Positions 42,518 through 52,361 of a DNA stretch of 64,000 bases are shown in pieces. Below the pieces are notes generated by a model. The model ran no database searches. It saw only the letters and a list, made by a program, of their open reading frames with translations, and was not told the DNA's origin. The first letter of the stretch is position 1. Every line of letters starts with the position of its first letter. Source of the DNA: Alphaproteobacteria bacterium (GTDB lineage Bacteria > Pseudomonadota > Alphaproteobacteria > Rs-D84 > CASDRH01); assembly GCA_025210155.1 (NCBI GenBank), contig JAOASE010000010.1:87587-151586 (forward strand), written 5' to 3'. Made by a program: the position numbers and the translations under genes.

Positions 42518-42582
42518 AATAACATTCCTTTAGTTTCTCAAAATCTAACCTCTTTTTAAATTCCAACCAAAAGTTTTGGTAA

Positions 42583-42690
42583 TTTTGCTTTAGATGGAAA
42601 CAAAAATGATTTTTAGATAAAGTATCGTGTATAATTAATACTCGATCGCTTTAGATAAAAATTATTTCTTGCGATCAGATAAAGTGAAAT
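42583..42690 (+). repeat. Palindromic intergenic element, copy R7
   Basis: TTTTGCTTTAGATGGAA arm pairs with CAGATAAAGTGAAA; core AGATAAAGTATCG...CGATCGCTTTAGAT. Preceded by a perfect short palindrome ACCAAAAGTTTTGGT (about 42566-42580). Lies 3' of lptE. Confidence 0.75.
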
Positions 42691-42699
42691 CCCCAAAAT

Positions 42700-43224
42700 C
42701 TATTTTTTTAGATATAGTATAATCCTCTTGTAAAGTTCGTCAGCCACACTATTCATCAACTGCTTTTTAACATAATCTTTAGACACTTCCGATGCATAAA
42801 CATTATCAAGAATATTGAAGTTAGAATAATCTACAACAGTACCTTCAGAAAGAACATTTCCATCCATATCTTTTAACTTAAATCTAACAACAACTTTCAA
42901 AGAACCAATAGAAGCAGAACCATCTTTTTTAATACCTCTTCTTATTGTCCTAGGATCTTCCATTTTCATTTCTAATGAATACTTTTTAGTTTCATTTTCA
43001 CCCTGTGGCGCCAACAACAATTTAAGGTTATTTCTCAACATAATCCCATACTTACTTTCTTTAGTTTTAACAGGCTTAACAACTATAGAAGAAGTCTCTT
43101 TCACCAAACTCATTTCTTCCTTAGAACCTACCTTAACATCATTCTTATACAAAGACGAATAACCACAGCCTTGCACCAAGAAAAGAATCATAAAACAAAC
43201 ACTTAACCAACCTTTTTGAATCAT
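42700..43224 (-). CDS. lptE: LPS-assembly lipoprotein LptE
   Basis: 174 aa. Lipoprotein signal MIQKGWLSVCFMILFLVQGC (lipobox LVQGC) followed by GYSSLY, the usual LptE start. Beta-rich body with LRNNLKLLLAP and a C-terminal helix QLMNSVADELYKRI. Plugs the LptD barrel. Assignment rests on these and on the leuS...lptE-holA order. Ribosome site AGAGGG; its ATG overlaps the preceding stop (ATGA). Confidence 0.88.
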   Translation of the reverse strand: MIQKGWLSVCFMILFLVQGCGYSSLYKNDVKVGSKEEMSLVKETSSIVVKPVKTKESKYGIMLRNNLKLLLAPQGENETKKYSLEMKMEDPRTIRRGIKKDGSASIGSLKVVVRFKLKDMDGNVLSEGTVVDYSNFNILDNVYASEVSKDYVKKQLMNSVADELYKRIILYLKK

Positions 43225-44057
43225 AACTTCACCCTCTTTTTATTTATTTTCTCTATATATTTATCATCTATCTTCAACAAATATTTATCCTTTTCAGGAT
43301 GTTTATCCCAAAATTCTTTCTTACTTTCTTTTTCAGAATTCCAAGAGCTTTCAACCTTTTTCAATTCAGACAAATCAACCTTAGATAAATACAAATTTAA
43401 ATTTCTTCTCTTATAATAATCTAAAGGACTTACAACTTCAATCACTTCTTTTATTCTAACAGATTTTTCAGATACATATTCAGAATCATTAACTTTATCC
43501 ATACCACAAGAATCGACCTTGTAAATATACATTTTATCTCCTGTTAATTCAAAAGAAGAAATAATAAAAATATCACTATCAAAAAACGATGACTTAGAAT
43601 GAATTGACTTTCTAAAAGCAAATTTCTCAGCCAAATCTCTAATCGGAGTAGCACAAACTCTATTCTTAAATCCTTCTCTTTTCCAATTATTAGTATTATT
43701 AGGTTTTAAAAAGTCACCAACTTTTAACTTAAATCTACTTCCATGATACAAATCAACAATATTCTCTCTTTTAATTCCATACATACCAAATAAACATTTA
43801 AATCTAAATTTATTTTTCAATGTAAATCTAATTCCACCTAATTCGAAAATCATTTGTTTTTTATGCTTTCTAAACCAAATAGATGGGAAAGTTATACCGA
43901 CTACAAACCAAGCAAACCAAATACGAAAATAAACTTGCTTAAAGTTCATAGAGATAAAACCTTTAACCCTCTCTTCATTATGATTTTCATCATTAATTTG
44001 AGAGTTAATAAAAGTTTCATTCCCTATACCTATTTCAGTATAAACTTCTTTACCCAT
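43221..44057 (-). CDS. Hypothetical membrane protein, 278 aa
   Basis: One hydrophobic span near residues 42-62 (VYFRIWFAWFVVGITFPSIW), then a basic, aromatic-rich domain with no recognised motif. Translationally coupled to lptE (4-base overlap), so it is read in the same operon. Not part of the usual leuS-lptE-holA set. Confidence 0.65.
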   Translation of the reverse strand: MGKEVYTEIGIGNETFINSQINDENHNEERVKGFISMNFKQVYFRIWFAWFVVGITFPSIWFRKHKKQMIFELGGIRFTLKNKFRFKCLFGMYGIKRENIVDLYHGSRFKLKVGDFLKPNNTNNWKREGFKNRVCATPIRDLAEKFAFRKSIHSKSSFFDSDIFIISSFELTGDKMYIYKVDSCGMDKVNDSEYVSEKSVRIKEVIEVVSPLDYYKRRNLNLYLSKVDLSELKKVESSWNSEKESKKEFWDKHPEKDKYLLKIDDKYIEKINKKRVKL

Positions 44058-44112
44058 TTTATTTTCCTACTAGGTAAAATTAATATTTTTTCGGTTTCTT
44101 ATACCTAAGCGC

Positions 44113-44243
44113 AAATAAACAAGTATTTTGGTTCAAGGAAGTCAAAGTAGATTTTAATTTTTGGGAGTTTACAAATTAGTAAATGACCAAAAATTTATAA
44201 TTGATACTTTGGCTTAAATTGAGCCAAAAGACGAAGTTTATTT
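44113..44243 (+). repeat. Palindromic intergenic element, copy R9 (B-type core)
   Basis: Ends AAATAAAC / GTTTATTT are perfectly complementary. Outer stem TTTTGGTTCAA / TTGAGCCAAAA; core AATTTTTGG...CCAAAAATT with TTTAC / GTAAA. All three differ from R1 and all remain paired. Right end overlaps the stop codon of the Nudix gene. Confidence 0.8.
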
Positions 44244-44633
44244 TTTCCAACCATACTCCAAATATTTAACCCCACTCATCAATGATTGTAGAGCTAACAA
44301 TTGAAATTCTATCATATCCTTAGGAAGCTTATCGAAATTATACCAATCAACATTTGATATGTTACCATCCCACTTATCACAAACAAAAAATAGATCAAAA
44401 CTTTCTCCATTTTTTCCTGATCTATGCATAGTCAATGGCTCATATAAATTATCAACTGAAACATTAATTTTCAAACTATCTTCAACTTTTCTAACCACAG
44501 CTTCTCTAGCAGTCTCACCACCTTCAATATTAGATAAAAGAAAACCTTTATCTCCTTTAGGAAATCCAACCTTATCATCTTTAACTAATATCACATAAGC
44601 TGACGAAGCCGTTTTAAATCTTTCTTTAGACAT
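44238..44633 (-). CDS. Nudix-fold protein with a degenerate Nudix box
   Basis: 131 aa from ATG 44633 (AAGGAGG 6 bases upstream). Pattern AYVILVKDDKVGFPKG..., then GGETAREAVVRKVEDSLKI at the Nudix-box position and LTMHRSGKNGESFDLFFVCDKW, ending with DWYNFDKLP, fits MutT-like proteins. The REVEEE core is RKVEDS, so two of three metal-binding Glu are changed. Hydrolase activity is doubtful. 13 bases downstream of leuS. Confidence 0.75.
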   Translation of the reverse strand: MSKERFKTASSAYVILVKDDKVGFPKGDKGFLLSNIEGGETAREAVVRKVEDSLKINVSVDNLYEPLTMHRSGKNGESFDLFFVCDKWDGNISNVDWYNFDKLPKDMIEFQLLALQSLMSGVKYLEYGWKK

Positions 44634-44646
44634 ACAGTCCTCCTTT

Positions 44647-47079
44647 TTACTTAATAACAAAGTTCACCATCTTACCAGGAACAACTATCACTTTCACAAT
44701 ATCTTTTCCTTCGATAAACTTTTGAACATTATCCGAAGCTAATGCTAACTTTTCCATTTCATCTTTACTAGCGTCAGCAGCAATAGAAATCACATCTCTC
44801 TTCTTACCATTAACCGACACAGCAATAGAAACCGTACTTTCAACTAACTTACTTTCATCATACGATGGCCACGCTTCAAACACAAGGAAATTATCACCAC
44901 CTAACTTCTCCCAAATCTCTTCAGAAATATGAGGAGCAACTGGGTTAAGCACCTTTACAAAACCCTTCATAAAATCAGCAGAAATATCACCCTCGCTTGG
45001 CAACGCATTCAAACACTCCATAAGAGATGAAACAACTGTATTAAATCTTTGAGTATCTATTCTTTCACCAACTTCCTTAATAGATCTATGCAACGCTTTT
45101 TCTTCAACTTCATTCATAGGTCTATCTTCAGTTCTATCAGCATATCTCCAAACCTTTTGTAAAAATCTGTGAACACCAATCATAGAAGAAGTGTTCCAAG
45201 GAACATCATCCGCGAACGGAGCAATAAACGCTTCATAAGCTCTTAAAGTATCTGCACCATATTCACCAACAATATCATCTGGATTTACTACATTACCTTT
45301 AGACTTAGACATCTTTTGACCATCTTCACCACCGATAAGCCCTTGAGAAATTCTACTAGAAAAAGGTTCATCATATGAAACTATACCAGCATCATATAGA
45401 GCCTTATGCCAGAACCTAGCATATAACAAATGTCTTGTAGTATGTTCTTGACCACCACAATATAAATCAACTTGTCCCCAATAATTAACCTTATCCTGAG
45501 CTGCAAACTCTTCAGAATTATTAGCATCCATATATCTCAAGTAATACCAAGACGAACCAGCCCAGTTAGGCATAGTATCTGTCTCTCTAGTAGCAGCTCC
45601 ACCACAAACAGGACATTTACAGTTAACCCATTCTTCAGCTCTAGCTAAAGGAGCATCACCTTCATCAGTAGGTAAATAGTTATCAATATGAGGTAACTCT
45701 AATGGCAATTCACTTTCTGGTAAAGCAACCCAACCTGCATTTTCTCTGCCTTCAGCTTCATGAACTTTCTTACAAGTCTCACAATAAACCATAGGAACTG
45801 GTTCTCCCCAATATCTTTGACGAGAGAACAACCAATCTTTCATTTTATAGTTAACAGCTTTTTCACCACAAGAATTCTCTTCACAGAATTTAATAGCGGA
45901 ATTAATAGAATCTTGTTTTCCAAGTCCATCCATAAAACCAGAATTAATATGCTTACCATCTCCTGCATAAGCTTCTACTTCTATATCTCCACCTTCGATA
46001 ACTTGAACAATTTCACATCCAAACTTCTTAGCAAATTCATAATCTCTTTGATCATGAGCAGGAACTGCCATAACAGCACCAGTACCATAACCCATCATAA
46101 CATAATCCGAAACAAAAATAGGAACTTCTTTTCCATTAAATGGATTGATAGCAAAAACTCCCTCAAGCTTCACACCTGATTTCTCTTTACCTTCCATTCT
46201 TTCCATCTCAGTCTTCTTATTAGAAGCTACTTTATACGCTTCAACATCTGAATAATTAGAAATCTCTCCTGAGAATTTTTCCAACATAGGATGCTCAGGT
46301 GCAACAACCATAAAACTCACACCAAAAATAGTATCAGGTCTTGTTGTAAACACAGTTAACTTATCATCACCAGCACTCAATTTAAAATCAACATTAGCAC
46401 CAACAGATTTACCAATCCAATTGATTTGTTGCTTTTTAATATTGTCTGTATAATCCACATGATCTAAACCATCGATTAACTTTTGAGAGTAATCTTTCAT
46501 TCTCAAAGTCCATTGAGACTTAGTCTTTTGAATAACATCACCACCGCAACGTTCACATTTACCCTTCTCCAATTCTTCATTAGTCAAAGCAAGTTTACAA
46601 GCAGGACACCAATTCATAGTATCTTCCGCTTTATAAGCCAAACCTTGTTTAAAGAATTGCAAGAACATCCATTGCGTCCATTTATAATATCCTGTACGAG
46701 AAGTAGCAATTTCCCTACTCCAATCAAATGACAAACCTAAATTCTCTAATTGCTTCTTATAAGTAGAACAATTCTCTTCTGTAATCTCTCTTGGGTGACC
46801 ACCTGTCTTAATAGCATACTGCTCTGCTTGCATACCAAAAGAATCAAATCCCATAGGAAATAAAACATTCTTCCCTTCCATTCTTTTTTTACGAGCAACA
46901 ACATCCATAGCAGTATAAGGTCTAACATGACCTACGTGCAAACCAGAACCTGAAGGAAAAGGAAATTCGAGTAAGCAATAAAACTTTTCTTTATCAGCAA
47001 TTTCTTTAACTTCAAAAGATTTTGCTTCAGACCATTTTTTCTGCCATTTTTTCTCGATATCATTAAAATTATATTCCAT
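44647..47079 (-). CDS. leuS: Leucine--tRNA ligase
   Basis: 810 aa from ATG 47079 (MEYNFNDIEKKWQKKW, the family N-terminus); the frame is open to 47127. Motifs: HIGH-type FPSGSGLHVGHVRPYT, zinc knuckle CPACKLALTNEELEKGKCERC, editing domain TTRPDTIFGVSFMVVAPEH with GTGAVMAVPAHDQRDYEFAK, second zinc pair YCETCKK/CPVCGG, and KMSKS in GQKMSKSKGNVVNPDDI. Charges tRNA-Leu and edits mischarged products. Confidence 0.97.
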   Translation of the reverse strand: MEYNFNDIEKKWQKKWSEAKSFEVKEIADKEKFYCLLEFPFPSGSGLHVGHVRPYTAMDVVARKKRMEGKNVLFPMGFDSFGMQAEQYAIKTGGHPREITEENCSTYKKQLENLGLSFDWSREIATSRTGYYKWTQWMFLQFFKQGLAYKAEDTMNWCPACKLALTNEELEKGKCERCGGDVIQKTKSQWTLRMKDYSQKLIDGLDHVDYTDNIKKQQINWIGKSVGANVDFKLSAGDDKLTVFTTRPDTIFGVSFMVVAPEHPMLEKFSGEISNYSDVEAYKVASNKKTEMERMEGKEKSGVKLEGVFAINPFNGKEVPIFVSDYVMMGYGTGAVMAVPAHDQRDYEFAKKFGCEIVQVIEGGDIEVEAYAGDGKHINSGFMDGLGKQDSINSAIKFCEENSCGEKAVNYKMKDWLFSRQRYWGEPVPMVYCETCKKVHEAEGRENAGWVALPESELPLELPHIDNYLPTDEGDAPLARAEEWVNCKCPVCGGAATRETDTMPNWAGSSWYYLRYMDANNSEEFAAQDKVNYWGQVDLYCGGQEHTTRHLLYARFWHKALYDAGIVSYDEPFSSRISQGLIGGEDGQKMSKSKGNVVNPDDIVGEYGADTLRAYEAFIAPFADDVPWNTSSMIGVHRFLQKVWRYADRTEDRPMNEVEEKALHRSIKEVGERIDTQRFNTVVSSLMECLNALPSEGDISADFMKGFVKVLNPVAPHISEEIWEKLGGDNFLVFEAWPSYDESKLVESTVSIAVSVNGKKRDVISIAADASKDEMEKLALASDNVQKFIEGKDIVKVIVVPGKMVNFVIK

Positions 47080-47145
47080 TTCACATTTTCCCTTCAATAA
47101 AACTAAAATTATTATTTTGAATATCAAAAATTTTAATAAAAACTA

Positions 47146-47174
47146 TTGCATTTTACAAGCTTTTTATGTAAAAT
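47146..47174 (+). promoter_or_regulatory. Promoter of the RND operon
   Basis: TTGCAT, 17-bp spacer, TAAAAT, about 70 bases before the adaptor ATG. Confidence 0.5.
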
Positions 47175-47249
47175 ATAACTACAAAAATTTAAAACATTGA
47201 TTCGTGAAATTCAAATAATCGTTTTAAAACAAGAGGAAAGACATAAAAT

Positions 47250-48371
47250 ATGAAAAGAATCGCTAACAAAATTAAACACCATTCAAAGAAACATATTCAA
47301 AAAGCAAAAGAACTAAAACCCGAAAAAGTAGTTATTTTAATCTTAATTATGACAGTAATCTGGTTTTTAGGTGCATTCACAATAACTCAAATAAAATTAT
47401 TATCAGCTAAAAGTGATGATAACTCTGAAAAACTTCCAAGTGTAGAAGTAGAAACTGCTGCAAGAGAAGAGATCTTATCTGAGATAACTATCTACGGGCA
47501 AGCAGAAGCTGGTAAAAAAGTTCCTCTTAAAGCTAGAACAGACGGTTATGTTACAGAAAAAACAATCGACCAAGGTAATATAGTTAAAAAAGGTAATACT
47601 CTTATCAAACTTTCAAACGACGATAGAACTATCAGATTAAAAAGTGCTGAATCTACTTTGGAACAAGCAAAGGTAGTTTACGAAAGTACTAAAGAACTTT
47701 TCAAAAGTGGTCTATCTTCTAAAAACGAACTTAAACAAGCCGAAGCAAATCTTAACGCAGCGAAATCTGGTTATAAGTCTACGACTTTAGATATCTCCTA
47801 CTCAAACATTAAAGCTCCTTTCGATGGTTTTTTTGACAGCTTAGATGTTGAGATTGGAGATTTTGTTAAAAACGGAGACGTACTAGGAACTATAGTTAAA
47901 TTAGACAACGTAAAAGTAAGCATCTCATTACCTGAAAAATACATCAACCAAGTTAAAAAAGGTAGCGAAGCCAGAATCGAATTACTATCTGGTTACGAAA
48001 CTAAAGGTAAAGTAACTTATATTTCTTCAGTAGCCGATGCTCAAACAAGAACTTTCAAAGTTGAAATATTAATCAAAAATAAAGATGGTCAAATCAACGA
48101 CGGAATGACAGCAAAAGTATTCTTCCCTCTAAGCAGAGAAAAAGCTACTAAAATTTCTAAACTTTCAGCAATTACTTTCAACGACAAAGGTATCGTTGGT
48201 CTTAAAACAGTAAACGCAGAAGGTATCGTAGAATTCAACGCTATCAAACTTCTAAAACAAAATAAAGAAGCTATCTGGGTTTCAGGGCTTAAAAAAGATA
48301 GTAAAGTTATTATCAGCGGACAAGAATACGTTAAAGAAGGCGCAAAAGTAAACGCTGTAGAAAATAAATAA
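47250..48371 (+). CDS. RND efflux periplasmic adaptor (membrane fusion protein)
   Basis: 373 aa, AGAGGAAAG ribosome site. N-terminal membrane anchor (~27-48), then HlyD/AcrA architecture: lipoyl halves VPLKARTDGYVTEKTIDQGN...KAPFDGFFDSLDVEIGDFV around a short alpha-hairpin (~125-175), then beta-barrel and membrane-proximal domains. Links the inner-membrane RND pump at 49220 to an outer-membrane channel. The basic N-terminal tail (KRIANKIKHHSKKHIQKAK) is longer than usual. Confidence 0.93.
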   Translation: MKRIANKIKHHSKKHIQKAKELKPEKVVILILIMTVIWFLGAFTITQIKLLSAKSDDNSEKLPSVEVETAAREEILSEITIYGQAEAGKKVPLKARTDGYVTEKTIDQGNIVKKGNTLIKLSNDDRTIRLKSAESTLEQAKVVYESTKELFKSGLSSKNELKQAEANLNAAKSGYKSTTLDISYSNIKAPFDGFFDSLDVEIGDFVKNGDVLGTIVKLDNVKVSISLPEKYINQVKKGSEARIELLSGYETKGKVTYISSVADAQTRTFKVEILIKNKDGQINDGMTAKVFFPLSREKATKISKLSAITFNDKGIVGLKTVNAEGIVEFNAIKLLKQNKEAIWVSGLKKDSKVIISGQEYVKEGAKVNAVENK

Positions 48372-48477
48372 CTTTAAGAAATAAGTATAATAGAAACGCA
48401 AATCTCCTATTATACTCTGTCGTTCCTATGTTAGCTCTCACAACTCAGCATTCGTAGGAACGACAACTTAGACAAAA

Positions 48478-48540
48478 CTTCATCAAGTAATCTTTTCACA
48501 TAAAGTTTTATATAGTTTACTTTAGATAGAAGCAAAAATC
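48478..48540 (+). repeat. Repeat module P, copy 4
   Basis: CTTCATCAAGTAATCTTTTC...TAGTTTACTTTAGATAGAAG; stem AAGTAA / TTACTT. Lies directly upstream of the second HAD gene, as copy 2 does for the first. Confidence 0.55.
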
Positions 48541-48553
48541 AAAGGAAAATAAA

Positions 48554-49189
48554 TTGAAATTAATAATCTGGGACCTAGACGGAGTAATAATAGATTCAGT
48601 TGAAGTCGTTAAAAAATTTATGACAGACATATTTAACCAATACGGCAAAGACCCTTCTGGATTAAAAGATTTAAAACATGGTAACATAAACGATTTCTAT
48701 AACGAGTTTCTTAAAACTCCATCGGAGAACCAAAAAGAAATATCTATAGAAAAATTTACAGAACTAGTTCGCACACACCCTATGAATAAAATCTGTGACG
48801 AAATGGTGAAAAAAGAAACTTTAGATTTCATTAAGGAAACTTATAAAGAAGGTTACATTCATGCCATAGCAACAAACACTAGACATGAAAGAGTTCACAA
48901 AGGAGTTAAAAACTTAGAAATAGAACACCTATTTAAATATATAATAAGTAGCTGTGACGTAGAAGAACCAAAACCTGCTCCAGACATGATATTAAAAATA
49001 TTAGAAGAGCTTGATATAAAACCTGAAGAAGCCATATTCGTAGACGACAGTGATGAAGCTATAAAAGCTGGAATAGAAGCAGGAACTAAAACTCTTCTTC
49101 TAACAAATAAAATAGAAGACATAGACGGAAGTATTAAAGAAAAAATAACTTTAATAACTAACGACATAAAAGACCTAAAAAAAATTTAA
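48554..49189 (+). CDS. HAD-superfamily hydrolase, paralog 2
   Basis: 211 aa, starting with TTG after AAAGGAAAATAAA. Motif I WDLDGVIIDS, motif II IATNTRHER (Thr in place of Ser), motif III EEPKPAPDM, motif IV FVDDSDEA. Same length and layout as the HAD at 17759-18394, including a THP in the cap and GIEAGTKT near the end. Sits between the RND adaptor and pump genes, so expressed with them. Substrate unknown. Confidence 0.9.
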   Translation: MKLIIWDLDGVIIDSVEVVKKFMTDIFNQYGKDPSGLKDLKHGNINDFYNEFLKTPSENQKEISIEKFTELVRTHPMNKICDEMVKKETLDFIKETYKEGYIHAIATNTRHERVHKGVKNLEIEHLFKYIISSCDVEEPKPAPDMILKILEELDIKPEEAIFVDDSDEAIKAGIEAGTKTLLLTNKIEDIDGSIKEKITLITNDIKDLKKI

Positions 49190-49219
49190 ATTTAAAAATA
49201 TTGCAAAGGAAATTAAAGA

Positions 49220-52200
49220 ATGCTTAAAACAATCTTCAAAAAATATAAAACTGCAATAGCAATATTCATCCTGCTAATAGTATCAGGAGCTATGAAATAC
49301 ATAAACATTCAAAAAGAAGCATTCCCTGATGTTTCTGTTGCGAATATATTTACAACAGTTTCTCTAAGAGGTCTATCTCCTTCTGATGGTATCAGGCTTA
49401 TAGCAAAACCAATTGAAGAAGAACTAAAATCAGTAAAAGGTATCGATGAAATAAAATCCGACTGTTATCAAAACTTCTGCCAAGTTCAAGCAGAATTCGT
49501 TGCAGGTTGGGACTCATCTAAAGCATTAAGCGACGTAAAAGACGCAGTAGATATGGCGAAACCTGACTTCCCTTCAGATGCAGAAGAACCTGTAATTAAG
49601 GAATTTTCTACATCTGAGTTCGCCATAATTAACGTTAATATAGCTGGAGACATTCCAGAAAGAACACTTCTATCAGTTGGAAAAAAACTTCAAACTCAAC
49701 TTGAAGCAATCAACGGAGTTTCTGAAGTAGAAATGGGTGGTGATAGAGACGACCAAGTAGACATAATCATTGATCCTGCTAAAATGCTTTCTCATAACAT
49801 ATCTGTAGCAGAACTAAGCAACCTATTCAATAGATCAAATACTATTATCCCAGCTGGTAATATCAATTCTGAAATAGGTTCATTCCCTGTACAAATTCCA
49901 GGTCTTATAGAAAATATTAAAGACATCTTAGATATGCCTATCAAAACTAGTGGCGACTCTGTAATTAAAGTTCAAGACATCGCTGATGTTTACAAAACAT
50001 ATGAAGACGCTGAAGAATATGTTTCTCTAAACGGTAAAAGCGTTATAACTCTAGAAGTTAAAAAACTATCAACAGGAAACATTCTAGACGTTATCGACGA
50101 AGCTAAAGTTATAACAGCTAAATTCAAACAAAGTCTTCCAGAAACTGTTAGCATATTCTATACTGCTGACTCTTCTAAAAACGTAAGAGATGATTTAAGA
50201 GACTTAGAAAATTCAGTAATCCTAGCAATACTTCTAGTTCTTTGTGTAGTTATCCTAATGCTTGGTATTAGATCAGGCTTCCTAGTTGGTATATCTATCC
50301 CAGGTTCATTCCTAATGGGTATCCTTCTAATAGGATTTACTGGCTTCACAATGAACATGATGGTTCTATTTGGACTTATCCTATCAGTAGGTATGCTTGT
50401 GGATGGAGCAATCGTTGTAACAGAATACGCCGACAGAAAACTTGCTCAAGGAGCTACTAGAAAAGAAGCTTACTATGAAGCATCTAGCAGAATGGCTCTA
50501 CCAATCATATCATCAACAGCGACAACAATAGCAGCATTCTCACCATTACTATTCTGGCCTGGTATCGTTGGTAAATTCATGAGATATATGCCTATCGCTC
50601 TTGTATGCGTTCTTATATCTTCACTTTTCGTAGCATTAATATTCATACCTGTAATTGGTGCTTACACAGGAAAAGAACCTAAGAAAAAAAATAAGAATGA
50701 AGTTTCAGAAATTGAAAAAGAAATCCAACACATCGAAAACGGAGAATATAGCAAACTTAAAGGCTATAATAAAACTTACTACAACATCATAACTTGGGCA
50801 TTAGAAAGACCTAAAAAAATAATATGGAGTTGTGTAGCTATCATGTTCTTCTCATTCTTTGCCTTTGGAAAAAGTCAATTAGGAACTATATTCTTCCCTG
50901 ACACAGAGCCGAACTTCGTATATCTAAATATACACGCCTTAGGAAACCTTTCTGCAGAAGAAGAAAGAGACATTATCAGATCAGTAGAAAAAGAAATTAA
51001 AGGACAAGAAGGTATAAAAACTATCTACACTCGTTCTGGTGCAAGAACACAAAACTCATCAGAAGATGTTGTTGGTTATCTTCAACTAGAACTAAAAGAT
51101 TGGAAAGAAAGAATCACTGCTGATGAAATCATACACAACATCAGAAGAGACCTTAAAGAATTCCCTGGTATAGAAATAGAAATTCTTAAAGAAGAACACG
51201 GACCTAGCCAAGGTAAACCTCTTCAAATAGAAATTTCTTCTGAAACAGATAATTTCGAAGATCTAAAAACTGCCGTTAAGCACGTTAAAAAAGGTGTTGA
51301 AAGCATAGAAGGTTTCATCGATACTGAAGATACTGCTCCACTTCCTGGTATCCAATGGGAATTTGAAATCGACAGAGCTCAAGCACTAAAATATAACTTA
51401 GACATAAGCTCTATCGGACAAACTATCCAACTTATAACACAAGGTGCTAGACTAACATCTTACAGACCATCTGACACAGATGATGAAGTTTGGATCGTAT
51501 TAAGATACCCTGAAGCGTTCAGAAAAATAACTGAATTAGATAACATTCAAATTCCAACAGAAAGTGGTAACCTACCTATTTCAAACTTTGTAAAAATCAA
51601 AGCTAAAGAAAAAGTAGGTAATATCAGAAGGATTAATAAAAATACTGTTATGGAAGTAAGATCTGAAGTTAAACCAGATTACCAACTTTCAAAACTACTT
51701 CCTGAAGTAAAAGAATGGATTAAAAACAATCCTGTTCCTGTAGAAGGAATAAACATAAAATTCAGAGGTGAATTCGAAGATACAAACGAAGCAATGAGTT
51801 TCCTTGCAATAGCATTCCTAAATGCAGTATTCATTATGGGTATCATTCTTCTAACTCAATTTAACAATTTCTACTATGTTGGATTGATATTATCTGCGAT
51901 CGTTCTTTCTATCACAGGTGTTATGCTTGGATTAGTAATGACATTAAGTCCATTTACTATCATCATGACAGGAATTGCCATAGTATCTCTGGCTGGTATA
52001 GTTGTTAACAACAACATCGTTCTTATTGATACATTCGCAGAAATAAGAGAGCACATATCAGATAAAAGAGAAGCTGTTATAAGAACAGGTGTACTAAGAC
52101 TTAGACCAGTTATATTAACAACAATAACTACAATCCTAGGACTAGTACCAATGGCTCTAAGACTTAACATTGATTTCTTCAGTGGAGCAATAATAATGGG

Positions 52201-52357
52201 TGGACCATCAATGGATATGTGGAGTAAATTCTCTAGATCAGTTATCTTTGGTTTATCATTCGCAACAATACTTACATTAGTATTCACACCATGTATGCTT
52301 TACCTAGGTGAATTAAAAGCCGAAAGAAAAGCTAAGAAAAAATCAAATAAGAAATAA
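49220..52357 (+). CDS. RND efflux transporter permease (AcrB/HAE-like)
   Basis: 1045 aa, AAAGGA ribosome site. Twelve predicted spans in the 1+5/1+5 RND pattern. N-terminal YKTAIAIFILLIVSG and EAFPDVSVANIFTTVSLRGLSP; first periplasmic porter domain; TM4 region LSVGMLVDGAIVVTEYADRK with the proton-relay Asp; the second half repeats this with GIVVNNNIVLIDTFAEIRE. Drug or metabolite export by proton antiport. No outer-membrane channel gene adjacent. Confidence 0.95.
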   Translation: MLKTIFKKYKTAIAIFILLIVSGAMKYINIQKEAFPDVSVANIFTTVSLRGLSPSDGIRLIAKPIEEELKSVKGIDEIKSDCYQNFCQVQAEFVAGWDSSKALSDVKDAVDMAKPDFPSDAEEPVIKEFSTSEFAIINVNIAGDIPERTLLSVGKKLQTQLEAINGVSEVEMGGDRDDQVDIIIDPAKMLSHNISVAELSNLFNRSNTIIPAGNINSEIGSFPVQIPGLIENIKDILDMPIKTSGDSVIKVQDIADVYKTYEDAEEYVSLNGKSVITLEVKKLSTGNILDVIDEAKVITAKFKQSLPETVSIFYTADSSKNVRDDLRDLENSVILAILLVLCVVILMLGIRSGFLVGISIPGSFLMGILLIGFTGFTMNMMVLFGLILSVGMLVDGAIVVTEYADRKLAQGATRKEAYYEASSRMALPIISSTATTIAAFSPLLFWPGIVGKFMRYMPIALVCVLISSLFVALIFIPVIGAYTGKEPKKKNKNEVSEIEKEIQHIENGEYSKLKGYNKTYYNIITWALERPKKIIWSCVAIMFFSFFAFGKSQLGTIFFPDTEPNFVYLNIHALGNLSAEEERDIIRSVEKEIKGQEGIKTIYTRSGARTQNSSEDVVGYLQLELKDWKERITADEIIHNIRRDLKEFPGIEIEILKEEHGPSQGKPLQIEISSETDNFEDLKTAVKHVKKGVESIEGFIDTEDTAPLPGIQWEFEIDRAQALKYNLDISSIGQTIQLITQGARLTSYRPSDTDDEVWIVLRYPEAFRKITELDNIQIPTESGNLPISNFVKIKAKEKVGNIRRINKNTVMEVRSEVKPDYQLSKLLPEVKEWIKNNPVPVEGINIKFRGEFEDTNEAMSFLAIAFLNAVFIMGIILLTQFNNFYYVGLILSAIVLSITGVMLGLVMTLSPFTIIMTGIAIVSLAGIVVNNNIVLIDTFAEIREHISDKREAVIRTGVLRLRPVILTTITTILGLVPMALRLNIDFFSGAIIMGGPSMDMWSKFSRSVIFGLSFATILTLVFTPCMLYLGELKAERKAKKKSNKK

Positions 52358-52361
52358 AAAT

